This document shows positions 47,121 through 56,791 of a stretch of DNA of 64,000 bases, piece after piece. The stretch covers positions 1,980 through 65,979 of the forward strand of contig PXRI01000017.1 in the NCBI GenBank assembly GCA_003021005.1, written 5' to 3'. The position numbers and the translations under genes are program-made. The notes under the pieces are model-generated. The model was not told the origin of the DNA. It was given only the letters and a program-made list of their open reading frames with translations, and did no database searches. This DNA is from Halobacteriales archaeon QS_1_69_70. Its GTDB lineage: Archaea; Halobacteriota; Halobacteria; Halobacteriales; Haloarculaceae. The first letter of the stretch is position 1. The number at the start of each line of letters is the position of its first letter.

Positions 47121-47241
47121 AGACAGGGCGGCCCGACTCGGATTCGGGCCGGCCGGCGGTCACGGACGCCCGAGAGTCGGCCACGTTTCATCCGGCTTCT
47201 ATTTTGCGCCACCCGGGCGGGTCGTCTCCGAGGCGACGGGG

Positions 47242-47493
47242 TTACTCCGGATCGGCGTCGTCCGGCAGGCCGACCTCGGCGGTGGTGTCCTCGACGTCCT
47301 CGATGAGCCGGTCGGTCGGGGTGCGGGCGAGTTCCTGCAGTTCGACGCGGCCCTCGGGGACGCGGTAGCGCCGCGACATCCGGCGGTCGGCGTCGGCGCT
47401 GTCGTCCTCGCGATCGACGTCCCAGGCGGTGTCGGTGCAGCCGTCGCGGCCGATGTCGGGCACTGTCGCGAAAAATTGATTTCGAATCACCAT
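47242..47493 (-). CDS. Small acidic hypothetical protein
   Basis: 83 residues from ATG 47493: MVIRNQFFATVPDIGRDG, an acidic middle (DREDDSADADRRMSRRYRVP) and a helical VELQELARTPTDRLIEDVED. It diverges from hsp20 with only 25 nt between the starts, so the two share a promoter region. No family is recognised. Confidence 0.5.
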   Translation of the reverse strand: MVIRNQFFATVPDIGRDGCTDTAWDVDREDDSADADRRMSRRYRVPEGRVELQELARTPTDRLIEDVEDTTAEVGLPDDADPE

Positions 47494-47518
47494 CAATTAC
47501 CTACCGAGGTGACGTGCG

Positions 47519-47890
47519 ATGGTACTACCAACTGACCCAGCCAGCTCGTGGCTTTCCGGCACCGGCAGTCAATCACGCCTGTTCGGCACCGGTTCGGACG
47601 ACTACGAACTCTACGAACAGGACGGCGAGTTCGTCCTGAGCGTCGAAATGCCGGGGTTCGAACGCGACGATATCGAGATCGGTTGGTACGAGGGGCGTCT
47701 GACGGTCGCGGCCGAACACGAGGACGACCGCCGTGATCGAACGCGGACCTATCGTCGGTCCTTCCGGATGCCGAAGGAAATCGACGACGACAACATCAGG
47801 GCCCGATACCAGAGCGGGATCCTCGACGTGTACCTCCCATCCCTCGAGGGCACCACGACGAAAGGCAAGACCATCCCGATCGAGGAGTGA
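47519..47890 (+). CDS. hsp20: Hsp20/alpha-crystallin family small heat-shock protein
   Basis: 123 residues. The alpha-crystallin domain runs from about 25 to 120: FVLSVEMPGFERDDIEIGWY, LTVAAEHEDD, SFRMPKEIDDDNIRARYQSGILDVYLP. A C-terminal KTIPIEE contains the I-x-I/V anchoring motif. It holds unfolding proteins in the cytosol. The upstream AAAAATTGATTTCGAATC tract may be the heat-responsive promoter. Confidence 0.93.
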   Translation: MVLPTDPASSWLSGTGSQSRLFGTGSDDYELYEQDGEFVLSVEMPGFERDDIEIGWYEGRLTVAAEHEDDRRDRTRTYRRSFRMPKEIDDDNIRARYQSGILDVYLPSLEGTTTKGKTIPIEE

Positions 47891-47896
47891 TCGACC

Positions 47897-48054
47897 TCGG
47901 TAATCGGGGGCAGATGTCTGCGGATGGACGGGCTGTCCGTCAACTACCACGATGTCGGCGATCCTGAACGCACCGTCGGTAATCGGGGGCAGATGTCTGC
48001 GGATGGACGGGCTGTCCGTCAACTACCACGATGTCGGCGATCCTGAACGCACCG
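47897..48054 (+). repeat. Perfect 79-bp tandem duplication after hsp20
   Basis: The 79-nt unit beginning TCGGTAATCGGGGGCAG (47897-47975) is repeated at once (47976-48054) with no mismatch seen. It has no gene. Its length is close to the sizes of the missing segments in hisS, pan and others, so it could be an assembly join that kept its overlap. The rest of 47891-48297 holds a GCGTTTATTAG promoter-like element near 48162 but no gene I trust. Confidence 0.9.
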
Positions 48055-48297
48055 CTCCGAGTCCCGTGGTGAAAGCCGCCCGAGAACGCCCCGTCTTCGA
48101 ACGGAGTGGGCGTGGGGCGTTCCTGCGGGAGCGCAGGCCGGGAGTCCACCGACGAGCCCACGCGTTTATTAGTGGGTAGCTGACCCAAGAGCCGTCTCTC
48201 ATTTCCAGCGATGCCGGAAGACGCACACGGCGTCATTCGCGCCACGCCGGCGCCGCAACGCGGGCAACGCAGGCGCAACGTGCAAGATGTAGGTGTG

Positions 48298-49614
48298 TTA
48301 GTTCCCGACGGCCATCGCCCGATCAACGACTTCGGCGCCGTACAGCTCCGCGAGGTCGTCGTGCTGGTCGGGCCGGTTCTCGTGGACGTCCTGGAACAGC
48401 TTGATCGGCGTCATCAGCGCCTGGTAGGTCGCCTCGTCCCACATGCGGTCGCTGGCGACGTCGACCCGGACGCCGTCGATCTCGACGGTCGCCGACCGCG
48501 TCATCGCGATGGCGCCCTTGCCGGCCTCCTTGGCGGCCTCGAACTCCTCCATGGAGTCGACGACGTCGTCAAGGCCCGGCACGTAGTCGAGCAGATCGAG
48601 CAGGTCGTCTTCCAGGTCCTCTTCCGTCTCGAGGAACCGCTCGTCGCCGCCGACCGCGAGTTCGTAGCCGCCGTCTTCCGCCTCGAGGTCGATGCGGTCG
48701 CCGCGGTAGACCTCGGCGCCGTCCCCGCTGTCGAGTTCGACGGTGCGGCCGTCGGCGTCGATGGTCCAGTAGCCCTCGGCCGGCGGGAGCGGGCTCTGGT
48801 TCGCCTCGACGACCTGGCCGGGCGTGAGCGACCAGATGCCGAGCATCCCCATCGCGCTGTTTTCCGTGATGCGGTCGTGGTAGCCCTCGACGTCGCGAAT
48901 GTCGTCGTACGGGCCGTCGACGGCGATGAGGCCGGCGGCGGAGGCGGCCCGGGAGGTGTTGTGGCGGAGTTCCTTCCACTCCGGGAGCCCGCCGGTCGGC
49001 GTGATGGCGCGCATGTCCTTCGTGTAGTCGACCTCGCCGTCGACGAGCAGGAAGAGCCGCTCGAGGTTGTTCGTGGGCTTGGCCATCTCCTCGCGGAGCG
49101 TCTCGAGGGCGAGTTCGGCGGCGCCGGACTCGACGATGACGCTCATCGCGAGGCTACCCGCCTCGAGGCCGTACTCGGTCTCGACGATGGAGATGAACTC
49201 GTCGGCCTTCTTCCAGTCGTCGACGCCGCCGACCTCCGGGATGACGAACCCGTCGATGTGCTCTATGGCGCCGTTGTCGGGGTCGGCGATCTCGAGCATG
49301 TGCCGGAAGCCCCGGTACCTGGTCTCCGGGCTGTCGCGGTGCCAGACGACGCGGGGGTGGATCTCGCCGGGGAAGTCGGCGCCGCCCCCGGCGACGACCT
49401 CGGCGACGTTCGCGGCGCCCTCCTCGCGCATGGTCGGCGCGGTGGCGTCCTCGTTGTCCGGCACCCACACGTCCGGCGCCTGCATGCCGCGGAGCCCGAT
49501 GGCGCTCCGGAGCTTCTTCGCGGAGTCCGCCTCGCCCTGCTCTGCGGTCGGCGTCGTGAAGAACGTCCGCACGAACGCGCGGTCGTGGGTCCGCTTGTCG
49601 ATTGCAGTCATCAT
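48298..49614 (-). CDS. aceB: Malate synthase, haloarchaeal type
   Basis: 438 residues resembling the haloarchaeal AceB (related to HpcH/CitE-type lyases, shorter than bacterial malate synthases). RTFFTTPTAEQG is the N-terminus, then VWVPDNEDATAPTMREEG, HPRVVWHRDSPETRYRGF and a conserved acid-rich region. It condenses glyoxylate with acetyl-CoA. The start may be either of two adjacent ATGs (49614 or 49611). A GTATTAAAG-like promoter lies about 25 nt upstream on this strand. It forms the glyoxylate bypass with aceA immediately upstream. Confidence 0.93.
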   Translation of the reverse strand: MMTAIDKRTHDRAFVRTFFTTPTAEQGEADSAKKLRSAIGLRGMQAPDVWVPDNEDATAPTMREEGAANVAEVVAGGGADFPGEIHPRVVWHRDSPETRYRGFRHMLEIADPDNGAIEHIDGFVIPEVGGVDDWKKADEFISIVETEYGLEAGSLAMSVIVESGAAELALETLREEMAKPTNNLERLFLLVDGEVDYTKDMRAITPTGGLPEWKELRHNTSRAASAAGLIAVDGPYDDIRDVEGYHDRITENSAMGMLGIWSLTPGQVVEANQSPLPPAEGYWTIDADGRTVELDSGDGAEVYRGDRIDLEAEDGGYELAVGGDERFLETEEDLEDDLLDLLDYVPGLDDVVDSMEEFEAAKEAGKGAIAMTRSATVEIDGVRVDVASDRMWDEATYQALMTPIKLFQDVHENRPDQHDDLAELYGAEVVDRAMAVGN

Positions 49615-49741
49615 TGTCGTTCCGACGGTTTGCTCGGCGGGTATTAAAGATGGCCGAAACGGACGCATTGCTTCCAATTCGGCGTATACGGCGGTTACAG
49701 GGCTATCCGGACGCGGACGGACGGCCGGGGGCGCGGCGGGC

Positions 49742-50812
49742 TCAGTCGTCGTCCTGCTCGGAGGTGACTGGCTGGCTCTCGTCCTCGGTGAAGCCCTCGC
49801 TGGCCTGCATCCGGCCGGCCGCCTCGGGGTCGTACCGGGCCTCGATGTCCTGGAACCGGGAGACGAACGACAGCTCGTGGTGGCTCTCGGTCTCGTGGTC
49901 CAGGTAGCGGCCCTCCAGGTCGAACTGGGCCGCCTCGTCGCGCTCGGCGATCGCCTTCAGGTCCTCGTAGACGGCGTGGGCGCCGGAGTGCAACGCATAC
50001 AGCGTGATGAAGATGTACTGGTAGCCGAGGTCGCCCAGCTCCCGGAACGTGAGCGGGTCCGCTTCCTCGCTCCAGGCGAACGAGCTGGAGTAGTTGAACG
50101 CGAGGTCGACCTCGGGGTGGGTCTCCTGGAGTGCCTCGGCGTAGGCGACGGCGTCCTCCCGGGAGGGGTCGGGCATCTCGGGCCAGACGAGGTCGACGCC
50201 GCAGTCGGCGTACAGCCGGCCGCGGGCGAGGTGTTCCTCCCAGTCGCCGTTCGCGGAGCCGTAAGCGTCCGTCCGGGCGATGACAACGGTGTCGTCGCTC
50301 TGGGTGGCGTCGACGGCCGCCGAGAACCGCGCCTCGGCGTCCTCCCGTGAGACGATCTTCTTGCCGGCGATGTGGCCGCAGCGCTTCGGCGTCGTCTGGT
50401 CCTCGATGTGGACGGCGGCGACGCCGGCCTTCTCGTACTCGCGGACGGCCCGCCGGACGTTGTGGATGCCGCCGTAGCCGGTGTCGCAGTCGGCGATGAC
50501 CGGGAGGTTCGTCGCCTCGACGATGCGCTTTGCGTTCTCGACCATCTCGGTCATCGACACCATCTCGAGGTCCGGGAAGCCGAACTGGCCGAGCACCGTC
50601 GAGTAGCCCGACATGTAGGCCGCGTCCAGGCCGGCCATCTCGGCCAGCCGCGCGTCCAGCGCGTGGTACAGCCCCGGCGCGAACGTGAACTCCTGCTCGT
50701 CGAACTTCCGGCGGAGTTCGCGCGCGGCGGGGTTGTCGACGTTTCGAACGATCGATTCGGTGTCCCGGACTCGGCTCGCGACCTTGTCCGCTCCGTCGTT
50801 ATCGTGTGCCAT
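49742..50812 (-). CDS. aceA: Isocitrate lyase
   Basis: 356 residues. The catalytic loop [11 protein letters not shown] (KKCGH in other family members) is near residue 140, preceded by [11 protein letters not shown] and HIEDQ. IARTDA and FNYSSSFAW follow. It splits isocitrate into succinate and glyoxylate, letting the cell grow on acetate or fatty acids. The ATG at 50812 gives the family start. Upstream on this strand, CATTAAAGATCATAAGG near 50965-50985 is a likely promoter. A 130-nt gap to aceB suggests separate or shared transcription. Confidence 0.95.
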   Translation of the reverse strand: MAHDNDGADKVASRVRDTESIVRNVDNPAARELRRKFDEQEFTFAPGLYHALDARLAEMAGLDAAYMSGYSTVLGQFGFPDLEMVSMTEMVENAKRIVEATNLPVIADCDTGYGGIHNVRRAVREYEKAGVAAVHIEDQTTPKRCGHIAGKKIVSREDAEARFSAAVDATQSDDTVVIARTDAYGSANGDWEEHLARGRLYADCGVDLVWPEMPDPSREDAVAYAEALQETHPEVDLAFNYSSSFAWSEEADPLTFRELGDLGYQYIFITLYALHSGAHAVYEDLKAIAERDEAAQFDLEGRYLDHETESHHELSFVSRFQDIEARYDPEAAGRMQASEGFTEDESQPVTSEQDDD

Positions 50813-51270
50813 GGATATCAGGTGGGGCCGACGCCCGACCGGACGCCGGCGGTCGTGCTCGAGCGCACACGGCCCGGCCCTCCGGCCCCGCGTCGGACGT
50901 CTCGGCGCCGGCACCGTGGGTCGCTCATCGTGTGCGTTCGAGCGGAGCAGCGATGCGTACAAAACCCTTATGATCTTTAATGTTAATAGTGGTTAGACTG
51001 TTTCGAGTCCTTAAGGGAGTGGGAATCTCTAGCACTCCCTCGCCGGCTAACCGGGCCCCGACAGGACGGCTCGACAGGGATCGACCGCTGCACCGGTGAC
51101 CTGGCCGACGCAGCACGCCGCAGCGTCGGGCCGATCGGCCAATGTGGTCCGCGTCGCGTGGTGTCGGCCCCGTCTTCGATTGGCACACCGCCCGGCACCC
51201 CTGGTCCGGAAACGCTGCCCCGGGCGGCCGCGGCGAAACGCGTATGCCCCTCGGTGTCACTATCGGCGGT

Positions 51271-51918
51271 ATGCGGTACGCGACCGTCGTCATCGCCGAT
51301 GACGAGGGCGGCCTCCAGCCGGCGGACGCCGCCCTCACGGCCGACCCGGCGGTCACCCGCGACGCCATCCACCAGGTCAACCTCCTCTCGGACGACACCT
51401 GCGTGTCGCTGTACGGCGTCCGGGGGCCCCTCGACCGGGCCGCCGAGATCCTCGACGGCCAGCCGGACGTCATCGGCCACGACGTCTCCGGCGACCGTGA
51501 GGGGCTAGCGTACATCCACTTCCGGCCGACGGAGACGGTCCACCGGCTTCTTTCCATCGTGCAGGACAACGAGATCGTGCTGGAGACCCCGATCGACTGC
51601 CTCGCCGAGGGCGGCGTCCGCGTCACGCTCGTGGGCGACGACGCGGTCATCCAGCGGGTGGTCGGCGAGGTACCGGACTCGCTCCGCCTACACCTCGAGG
51701 GGATCGGCGACTACCACCCGGACTCCGACCAGCTGTTCTCGGTCTTGACCGAACGCCAGCAGGAGATACTTGCCGCCGCCGTCGAGGCGGGCTACTACCG
51801 GGAGCCACGGGAGGCGACCCACGAGGACGTCGGCAGGGCGGTCGGGGTCTCGGCCGGCACCGTCGGCGAGCACCTCCGGAAGATCGAGGGGAAGGTCCTC
51901 TCCTCGCTGGTGCGGTGA
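51271..51918 (+). CDS. Bat-type HTH-10 transcriptional regulator
   Basis: 215 residues. The N-terminal domain starts MRYATVVIADDEGGLQPADA and closely resembles the broken gene at 8156-8732. The HTH-10 domain at about 160-212 is intact: LTERQQEILAAAVEAGYY, PREATHEDVGRAVG, VSAGTVGEHLRKIEGKVL. It binds DNA; given its position divergent from aceA it may regulate the glyoxylate genes, which is inference. A possible upstream ATG at 51244 is less likely by comparison with the paralogue. Confidence 0.9.
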   Translation: MRYATVVIADDEGGLQPADAALTADPAVTRDAIHQVNLLSDDTCVSLYGVRGPLDRAAEILDGQPDVIGHDVSGDREGLAYIHFRPTETVHRLLSIVQDNEIVLETPIDCLAEGGVRVTLVGDDAVIQRVVGEVPDSLRLHLEGIGDYHPDSDQLFSVLTERQQEILAAAVEAGYYREPREATHEDVGRAVGVSAGTVGEHLRKIEGKVLSSLVR

Positions 51919-51999
51919 GGGGGCCGTCGGCCTGACCCCGACCAGGATCCGCCGGCTCGTACCGTGGGCGTTTTTACGGGGGTCGGCCGAACGCTGGGT

Positions 52000-52371
52000 G
52001 TGTCGGTAGGGAGCTTCGAACTGCGGCAGGTCGAATGGTCGCCGCCGAAGGCAATCACCGTCGCGGCGGCGCTTCTGTCTGCCGGCATCCACCTGGCCAT
52101 CGCGACCACGTCGGGGAACGACGCCTTCGCCGCTCTCGGCCTCGGAATCTTGCTCGGCTTCGTGGTCTTTTTCACCGACCTCTGGGCGCCGGTCCTCTAC
52201 CTGGTCGGCGCCGTCTACGTCGGCGCGACGACCGTCTTCTGGCTGGTGGCGGGCCTCCCACAGCCGGTCCTCGGCGGCCTAGACAAGGCTGTCCAGGCAG
52301 TTCTCATCGTGTCGCTCGTGTACCTCATGGTCGTGGAGATGCGGGAGGGCGCGGCGGTGTCGGAGGACTGA
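52000..52371 (+). CDS. Four-helix membrane protein (DUF7475-like)
   Basis: 123 residues from a GTG. About four hydrophobic segments: AITVAAALLSAGIHLAIA, ALGLGILLGFVVFF, PVLYLVGAVYVGATTVFWLVAG and AVQAVLIVSLVYLMVVEM. A GTTTTTACGGG element 25-30 nt before the GTG at 52000 favours that start over a GTG at 51964. The family name is from memory; the function is unknown. This is the last gene of the GC-rich core before the accessory region. Confidence 0.65.
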   Translation: MSVGSFELRQVEWSPPKAITVAAALLSAGIHLAIATTSGNDAFAALGLGILLGFVVFFTDLWAPVLYLVGAVYVGATTVFWLVAGLPQPVLGGLDKAVQAVLIVSLVYLMVVEMREGAAVSED

Positions 52372-52530
52372 ACGTGGCGGGCGGCGGTCCGGGGACGCGA
52401 GTTGAGAATGAGGATGGTATCCGTCGCCAGAATTCGCTAGCCCGTGAAATCTCTCGCCTGTATTGGGAGCAAGACACCCGAGTCATTTTGGTCAATCATA
52501 ATGACCACGGTCAACAATACTGTCCAAGAT

Positions 52531-52692
52531 TTACATAGTGTGGGAGGAACTGGAATCACTCCTCCAACCCATATCCGGCTTATCTCGCCTGTTCGCGTCA
52601 TTTCCATGGGCCGCGACGATATCTTTGGCCTGCTCGAGGAGTCGCTGTCGCTCGTCGGTCATCCGGATCGTCGTCCGCTTGGTCGAACCCAT
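52531..52692 (-). pseudogene. Truncated ribbon-helix-helix protein (DUF7386-like)
   Basis: 53 residues from ATG 52692: MGSTKRTTIRMTDERQRLL, then EQAKDIVAAHGNDA, the N-terminus of a haloarchaeal RHH protein. Full-length relatives continue with a second helix and are about twice as long. Here the frame degenerates into Ser-rich sequence and stops. CTACATAAGG about 25 nt upstream is a good leaderless promoter. It marks the edge of the accessory region. Confidence 0.55.
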
Positions 52693-52699
52693 CGTACCC

Positions 52700-53471
52700 A
52701 ACCTTATGTAGCCAAGCTCCTAGAGTGTTTTCCCGGCCTCTACGGTTAGCCATGGCCGGCGGGTAGCGATAATCGCCCTTTTGGGGCCTACCAGGCCGAC
52801 CTATGGTATTGAATGAACGATTACGACAGGCCGGCCATTCCCCCGCCGCATCGATCCTTGTTGCCGGCCATAGTGGCCGGGTTACACGACCCGTCACCGA
52901 TTTCACCCACTGAGTGAAACCAGCGTTATCCAGGGTTGAACTGTAAAACGGGATTCGCGTTTTTAATCAAAATATGTACCCCGACGGAAATTCGTTCTCC
53001 TCGGTTATCAATAGCTCTCTATGGCAAAAATGCTGCATGAGACCCACTGGATTGCTGGGTCCGCCCCCGGCCATTCCTACTGAAATCTATGGACATCCCC
53101 GGGTCGTCCGACCCCTGGAATGTGCATAGAATCAGGATGGTGATTACATCGACACCAAACCCCGGGGGTGTCCCCATCAACGAACTGAGATAGTGTCGAG
53201 TACGAGAACCTGCTCGACGATTAGGTCAATCCGTCGGGCAAGCAGCTCCACTGCAAAGCGACCTCGAGAATGGTTGAGAGTGTCAGCTACAAAGCTCCTA
53301 GCTCGCGTATATCTTCCCGTTCTTCGACGACGATGCCTAACCCCGCTCGCTTGGCGTTCGAGCTAAGCATCGCCTTCAGGTGCGGCTCGGAGTTCATCCC
53401 GGTAGGTACCTCTGCGAGTTTCGGGAGTATAGGGGAAATTTGATAGCGGGTCCGTTCAAGAAGTGCCCCAC
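52700..53471. other. Gene-poor boundary region with remnants
   Basis: AT-richer, with palindromic words (GGCCGGC, GGCCATAGTGGCC) and many stops in all frames. On the minus strand a 63-codon open frame ending at 53287 (LAEVPTGMNSEPHLKAMLSS and on) looks like the C-terminus of a lost gene; I do not recognise it. The upstream promoter of the nuclease gene probably lies at about 53425-53450. Confidence 0.45.
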
Positions 53472-55214
53472 ATGCCAATACTGGCGTTTCTCTCGCTCCA
53501 AGAGAAAAGCGATTCCTTCCCTCCAGTCACCAATTACGGGTTTGAGTCTGGTTTTTTCAGCGAGATTGATGAGCTATTTCGTCAGATGAGCTTACATGAC
53601 GAAGAGCTTGATAGGCAAGATACCGATCGTATCAAGGCGAAACTTCTCCGAACCGGTCCCTGCCCTGGAAATGCTCGTGTCTATCATCAGTTCGTATCTG
53701 ATCCCGAGATAGAGGGAGGGAATGAGCAAATTGAGAAACTCCTTGGAAGATCTGTGAATCTGTCACGAAGGGATGCAGGCCAAGCACTTGAGGATTGGGT
53801 GGATGAGGCAAATGAATCTCTGAATGAATGGTTAGAGACGAGGGACTCCCAAGCATTAGAAGAGATGGATATCCCGGAAAAACTACGGGAACATTACCTT
53901 AATCGACTTGACCAAATTGAGGAGAAAGCAGAAGAGTTGGATATCGAGAAGAGTCAATTGAAAATCGACGTCCAGCACGAAATATTCACTCGCTACTTTC
54001 ATGCAGCTGAACCTGATGGGGCCTGGATACCAGATGAAATCCCTGGTGGCGTGTTTGAATCCAAATTAAGTCTTCCTCCAGAGCCAGTTGATAGACATGA
54101 ATTAGCGGGGTACGCAGTCCATATAGAACGCGCACAGGATTTACCTGTGGATTTTGGCGTGTACTTGTATTTAGACGACGATATGAACGAAATTGAGCTA
54201 AAAGAAATATATATAGACGATGTTCTCCGTGAAAGAATCAAGGAGAATATAGAGATTTTTTCGGCCTTAGCATTTGACAGTATATCTGAAGAGGCGTGGG
54301 ATGAATCGATTCCATTAAGCAGACGACTTCTTGAACCACATGAACCAAAGTATAATCGAGCATGCCGGAACTGTGCCTACACACGATCCTGTCACGAGGG
54401 TGGGAAGTATTTCGATCTACGGGATGACACATACCAAGACATATCAAATCTGAAGCTTAGTGGTACTCACCTGGAACCTATACTTGAGGCTATTTTTGAT
54501 GCGCAGCCCCACCGAGATGATGTCGCCGACAGAGTGATGGAGAACTTCCCCGGGAAATCGCGAAAGAGCGTGTTCCGGGGTATGGTAATCCCGACCCTGA
54601 AGAGACTCCAATTAATCCGGATCAAAGCAGACGCGTCCCGCATCATGGTATCACCGAATGGGAAGATGATTTTTGAATACAGTTCAACACATGAAGGACT
54701 GAAACAGTGTGTACGAGATTATACTGTATCTGAGCTTAACTTTAGTCGTAACGCAGTTGATTACTTCCGAGAAAACGCATCTCTCCTCTCCGAAGGAACT
54801 CATGAAAACTTCGAAGAGAACATAGGTCGGTTCTATAATCAGTATCTGGATTATTTTGATATTAGACTGCCAGAAGAAGATGATGCAGAGGAGCTCGTAG
54901 ATGCGGTATACCGGGGTGAGAGTGCCGAACCCTACCTTACCAATCGAGAATTAAGAAGGGAGTGGCTGCTAGGTGCTCTCCCACACCATGAAATGACACA
55001 GTTTGACCGTGGAAGGTGGAGGCTTCTAAAATGGCTTTTGGACCATGATGTTCTAGCCACCACTTGGTTGGTTGATACTGCCCTTTGGCGTGAATGGCGG
55101 AGTGAAGGACGGGTAATTGATTTATGGGAGGGGTCCACTCATTCAGATGCTAGACTATCCAGAAACGGTTCTACATATGATGCAATTATTGTAGAGAGAA
55201 ACAATGACAGATGA
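53472..55214 (+). CDS. Cas4-like PD-(D/E)XK nuclease with Fe-S cysteines and C-terminal extension
   Basis: 580 residues. The nuclease core covers about 55-310: Cys64 (TGPCPGNARV), an acid in IPDEIPGG (about 186-193), E196-x-K198 in GVFESKLSL, the helix HELAGYAVHIER (Q/H-x4-Y type motif) and CRNCAYTRSC (Cys298, 301, 307). Four Cys in Cas4/AddB-like spacing suggest a [4Fe-4S] cluster. The C-terminal half (about 330-580) includes a winged-helix-like part (SRKSVFRGMVIPTLKRLQLI) and is unknown. ATG 53472 is preferred to GTG 53463. It overlaps the ATPase gene by 11 nt. Codon use is AT-rich compared with the core. Probable nucleic acid end-processing or restriction. Confidence 0.78.
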   Translation: MPILAFLSLQEKSDSFPPVTNYGFESGFFSEIDELFRQMSLHDEELDRQDTDRIKAKLLRTGPCPGNARVYHQFVSDPEIEGGNEQIEKLLGRSVNLSRRDAGQALEDWVDEANESLNEWLETRDSQALEEMDIPEKLREHYLNRLDQIEEKAEELDIEKSQLKIDVQHEIFTRYFHAAEPDGAWIPDEIPGGVFESKLSLPPEPVDRHELAGYAVHIERAQDLPVDFGVYLYLDDDMNEIELKEIYIDDVLRERIKENIEIFSALAFDSISEEAWDESIPLSRRLLEPHEPKYNRACRNCAYTRSCHEGGKYFDLRDDTYQDISNLKLSGTHLEPILEAIFDAQPHRDDVADRVMENFPGKSRKSVFRGMVIPTLKRLQLIRIKADASRIMVSPNGKMIFEYSSTHEGLKQCVRDYTVSELNFSRNAVDYFRENASLLSEGTHENFEENIGRFYNQYLDYFDIRLPEEDDAEELVDAVYRGESAEPYLTNRELRREWLLGALPHHEMTQFDRGRWRLLKWLLDHDVLATTWLVDTALWREWRSEGRVIDLWEGSTHSDARLSRNGSTYDAIIVERNNDR

Positions 55215-56298
55215 AAAAGTAAGAAACCTGTTGCAGACAGCACCGTTCAATCTCGGTGGCGGGCTTAATCTCGAAACAGGTCGGGAAACGTTCGTGCCGC
55301 TCGAGATGCATAAACAATTCCGCAACAGGGTCATTCAGAACCGGGCACGCGGAGTTTCGATATGGCCGTTGGCAGGACCGGTTGGTATTGGAAGGACCTG
55401 GACGCTGGCTTGGACGGGGAGACAGGCAATTGATAAAGACATGGAGAAAGCGGATGAAAGGTGGGAAGCAGCCCTAGTTCCTGGCCTCGGAGAGGGGAAA
55501 GTACGCGATCTCTACGAGTCCATTTTTGCGTCTACAGAATACCTAAGAGAGGAAGCGAAGAAGGAGCTGCCGGAGAATCAAGACAACGTCTCCGGCCAAG
55601 GGAGAGAAGGAATTCTGAATCACGCGCTCCTTGATGATTCCAGTTGGGCAGTCCTAACTGGAGATAAAGGGCGTTTCCCGACAATAGAGGGGGTTGATCA
55701 GAAGCCGAAATGGACTCGAAGGCAGACGCAGGTTGAATTCTTAGTTGAATGGTTGAGGAGGCTCCATGAAGTTGGTGTTGACAACTTTATCATCCTGATT
55801 GACGAATTCGAAACGACGGTCACTCGTCTTAGTTCTAACAAGATGACTGATTTTAGTGATGGTCTACGTAGGCTATACGATGTGGTTGAAGAAAATCAAG
55901 AAGATATGCCGAATTTGGAGGTTATCCTGAGCGCCACTACGCAAGCTGCTACGAAGATTGATCCATCAGCATCCTCTGAAGACTTACCGGGTTGGCTAAC
56001 GGCTCTACAGTCCCGCATGGACCGAGGATTCGTACTAACCAAGATAGACGAAGAGGAGGCAATGGAAATTGCAGCTAAGTGTATTGACTACAGGCGCACA
56101 GAAGACGCTGAAACGGCTATTCATCCATATACAGAAGAAGCGATCTCGACAGCGTACCGCGCCTCAGACGGCCTCCCTCGAAGGCTCAGCGAGATTCTGA
56201 ACGAAATGTACATAATCTCGTATGATGATACTTTGATTACCGAAGAAGATGCGGAAGAAGCGATTGAGATTCTCGGATACGATTTGAGGCCTGCCTGA
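55204..56298 (+). CDS. AAA-type ATPase partner of the Cas4-like nuclease
   Basis: 364 residues. The P-loop GPVGIGRT (58-65) has Arg in place of the usual Lys; Walker B is FIILIDEFET (about 200), with a sensor-1-like VILSATTQ and an Orc/Cdc6-like C-terminal region (GLPRRLSEILNEMY). The fold resembles ORC/STAND-like AAA+ proteins. A K-to-R P-loop often weakens hydrolysis, so it may bind nucleotide as a switch. The 11-nt overlap with the nuclease gene implies coupled translation. The two probably act together; the target is unknown. Confidence 0.75.
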   Translation: MTDEKVRNLLQTAPFNLGGGLNLETGRETFVPLEMHKQFRNRVIQNRARGVSIWPLAGPVGIGRTWTLAWTGRQAIDKDMEKADERWEAALVPGLGEGKVRDLYESIFASTEYLREEAKKELPENQDNVSGQGREGILNHALLDDSSWAVLTGDKGRFPTIEGVDQKPKWTRRQTQVEFLVEWLRRLHEVGVDNFIILIDEFETTVTRLSSNKMTDFSDGLRRLYDVVEENQEDMPNLEVILSATTQAATKIDPSASSEDLPGWLTALQSRMDRGFVLTKIDEEEAMEIAAKCIDYRRTEDAETAIHPYTEEAISTAYRASDGLPRRLSEILNEMYIISYDDTLITEEDAEEAIEILGYDLRPA

Positions 56299-56335
56299 CA
56301 CATAAGATAATATAAATTATAATTAACTCGGTTCT

Positions 56336-56770
56336 ATGGCTATCGCCTGTCAAAAACCGGTAGCTTTGCAACTCCTCGACAGGCGTTCGTTAGTGAAGTG
56401 TCTAATTCGGTCGCTGGAAATTATAATAATAGCCGAAGGCGGCGAGCTAGTGGTAGGCGCTGGCGCAGTCGGCATCCGTTTGATGAAAACTGTCGATCCG
56501 CATAGCGAGCGTCTGGAACCACTTTTCGAGCAGATTCCGATCGACGTAGTCGACGTGACCGGTTAAATCGCATCGCGCGAGAGTGGTCAGGTAGCCCATC
56601 CCCTCGACGAGAAATATCGTCTCAGATATACTCGGTTGCCGGATCCGTTCCGAGTCGCTCAGAAACGAATATATCTAGTAGCGGTTTCGTCTCGAGATCG
56701 ATCGCGGCATACAGCCATTGCTACTCCGTGCCAATCAGTACCGCTGTTTCCTCGACCGTGGCACGTGACG
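56336..56770 (-). pseudogene. Decayed DDE transposase (IS6-like haloarchaeal ISH)
   Basis: Read on the minus strand, fragments in shifting frames match the catalytic region of a DDE transposase: ETAVLIG, QWLYAAIDLETKPLLDIF, SERLGTDPATEY, then GHVDYVDRNLLEKWFQTLAM, RIDSFHQTD and YNFQRPN...RTPVEEL. In-frame stops and frameshifts interrupt it. The IS family is assigned from memory of similar haloarchaeal elements. It separates the two modules of the accessory region. Confidence 0.65.
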
Positions 56771-56791
56771 GCCATGCCCAAGAACGGAAAT

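Noticed and set aside
48211-49647. 478-codon plus-strand open frame over aceB
   Set aside because: Antisense shadow of malate synthase; the first 38 codons before the overlap are Arg-rich and match nothing.
52598-52906. 102-codon minus-strand frame near the boundary region
   Set aside because: Arg/Pro-rich, out of frame with the recognisable RHH fragment at 52531-52692.
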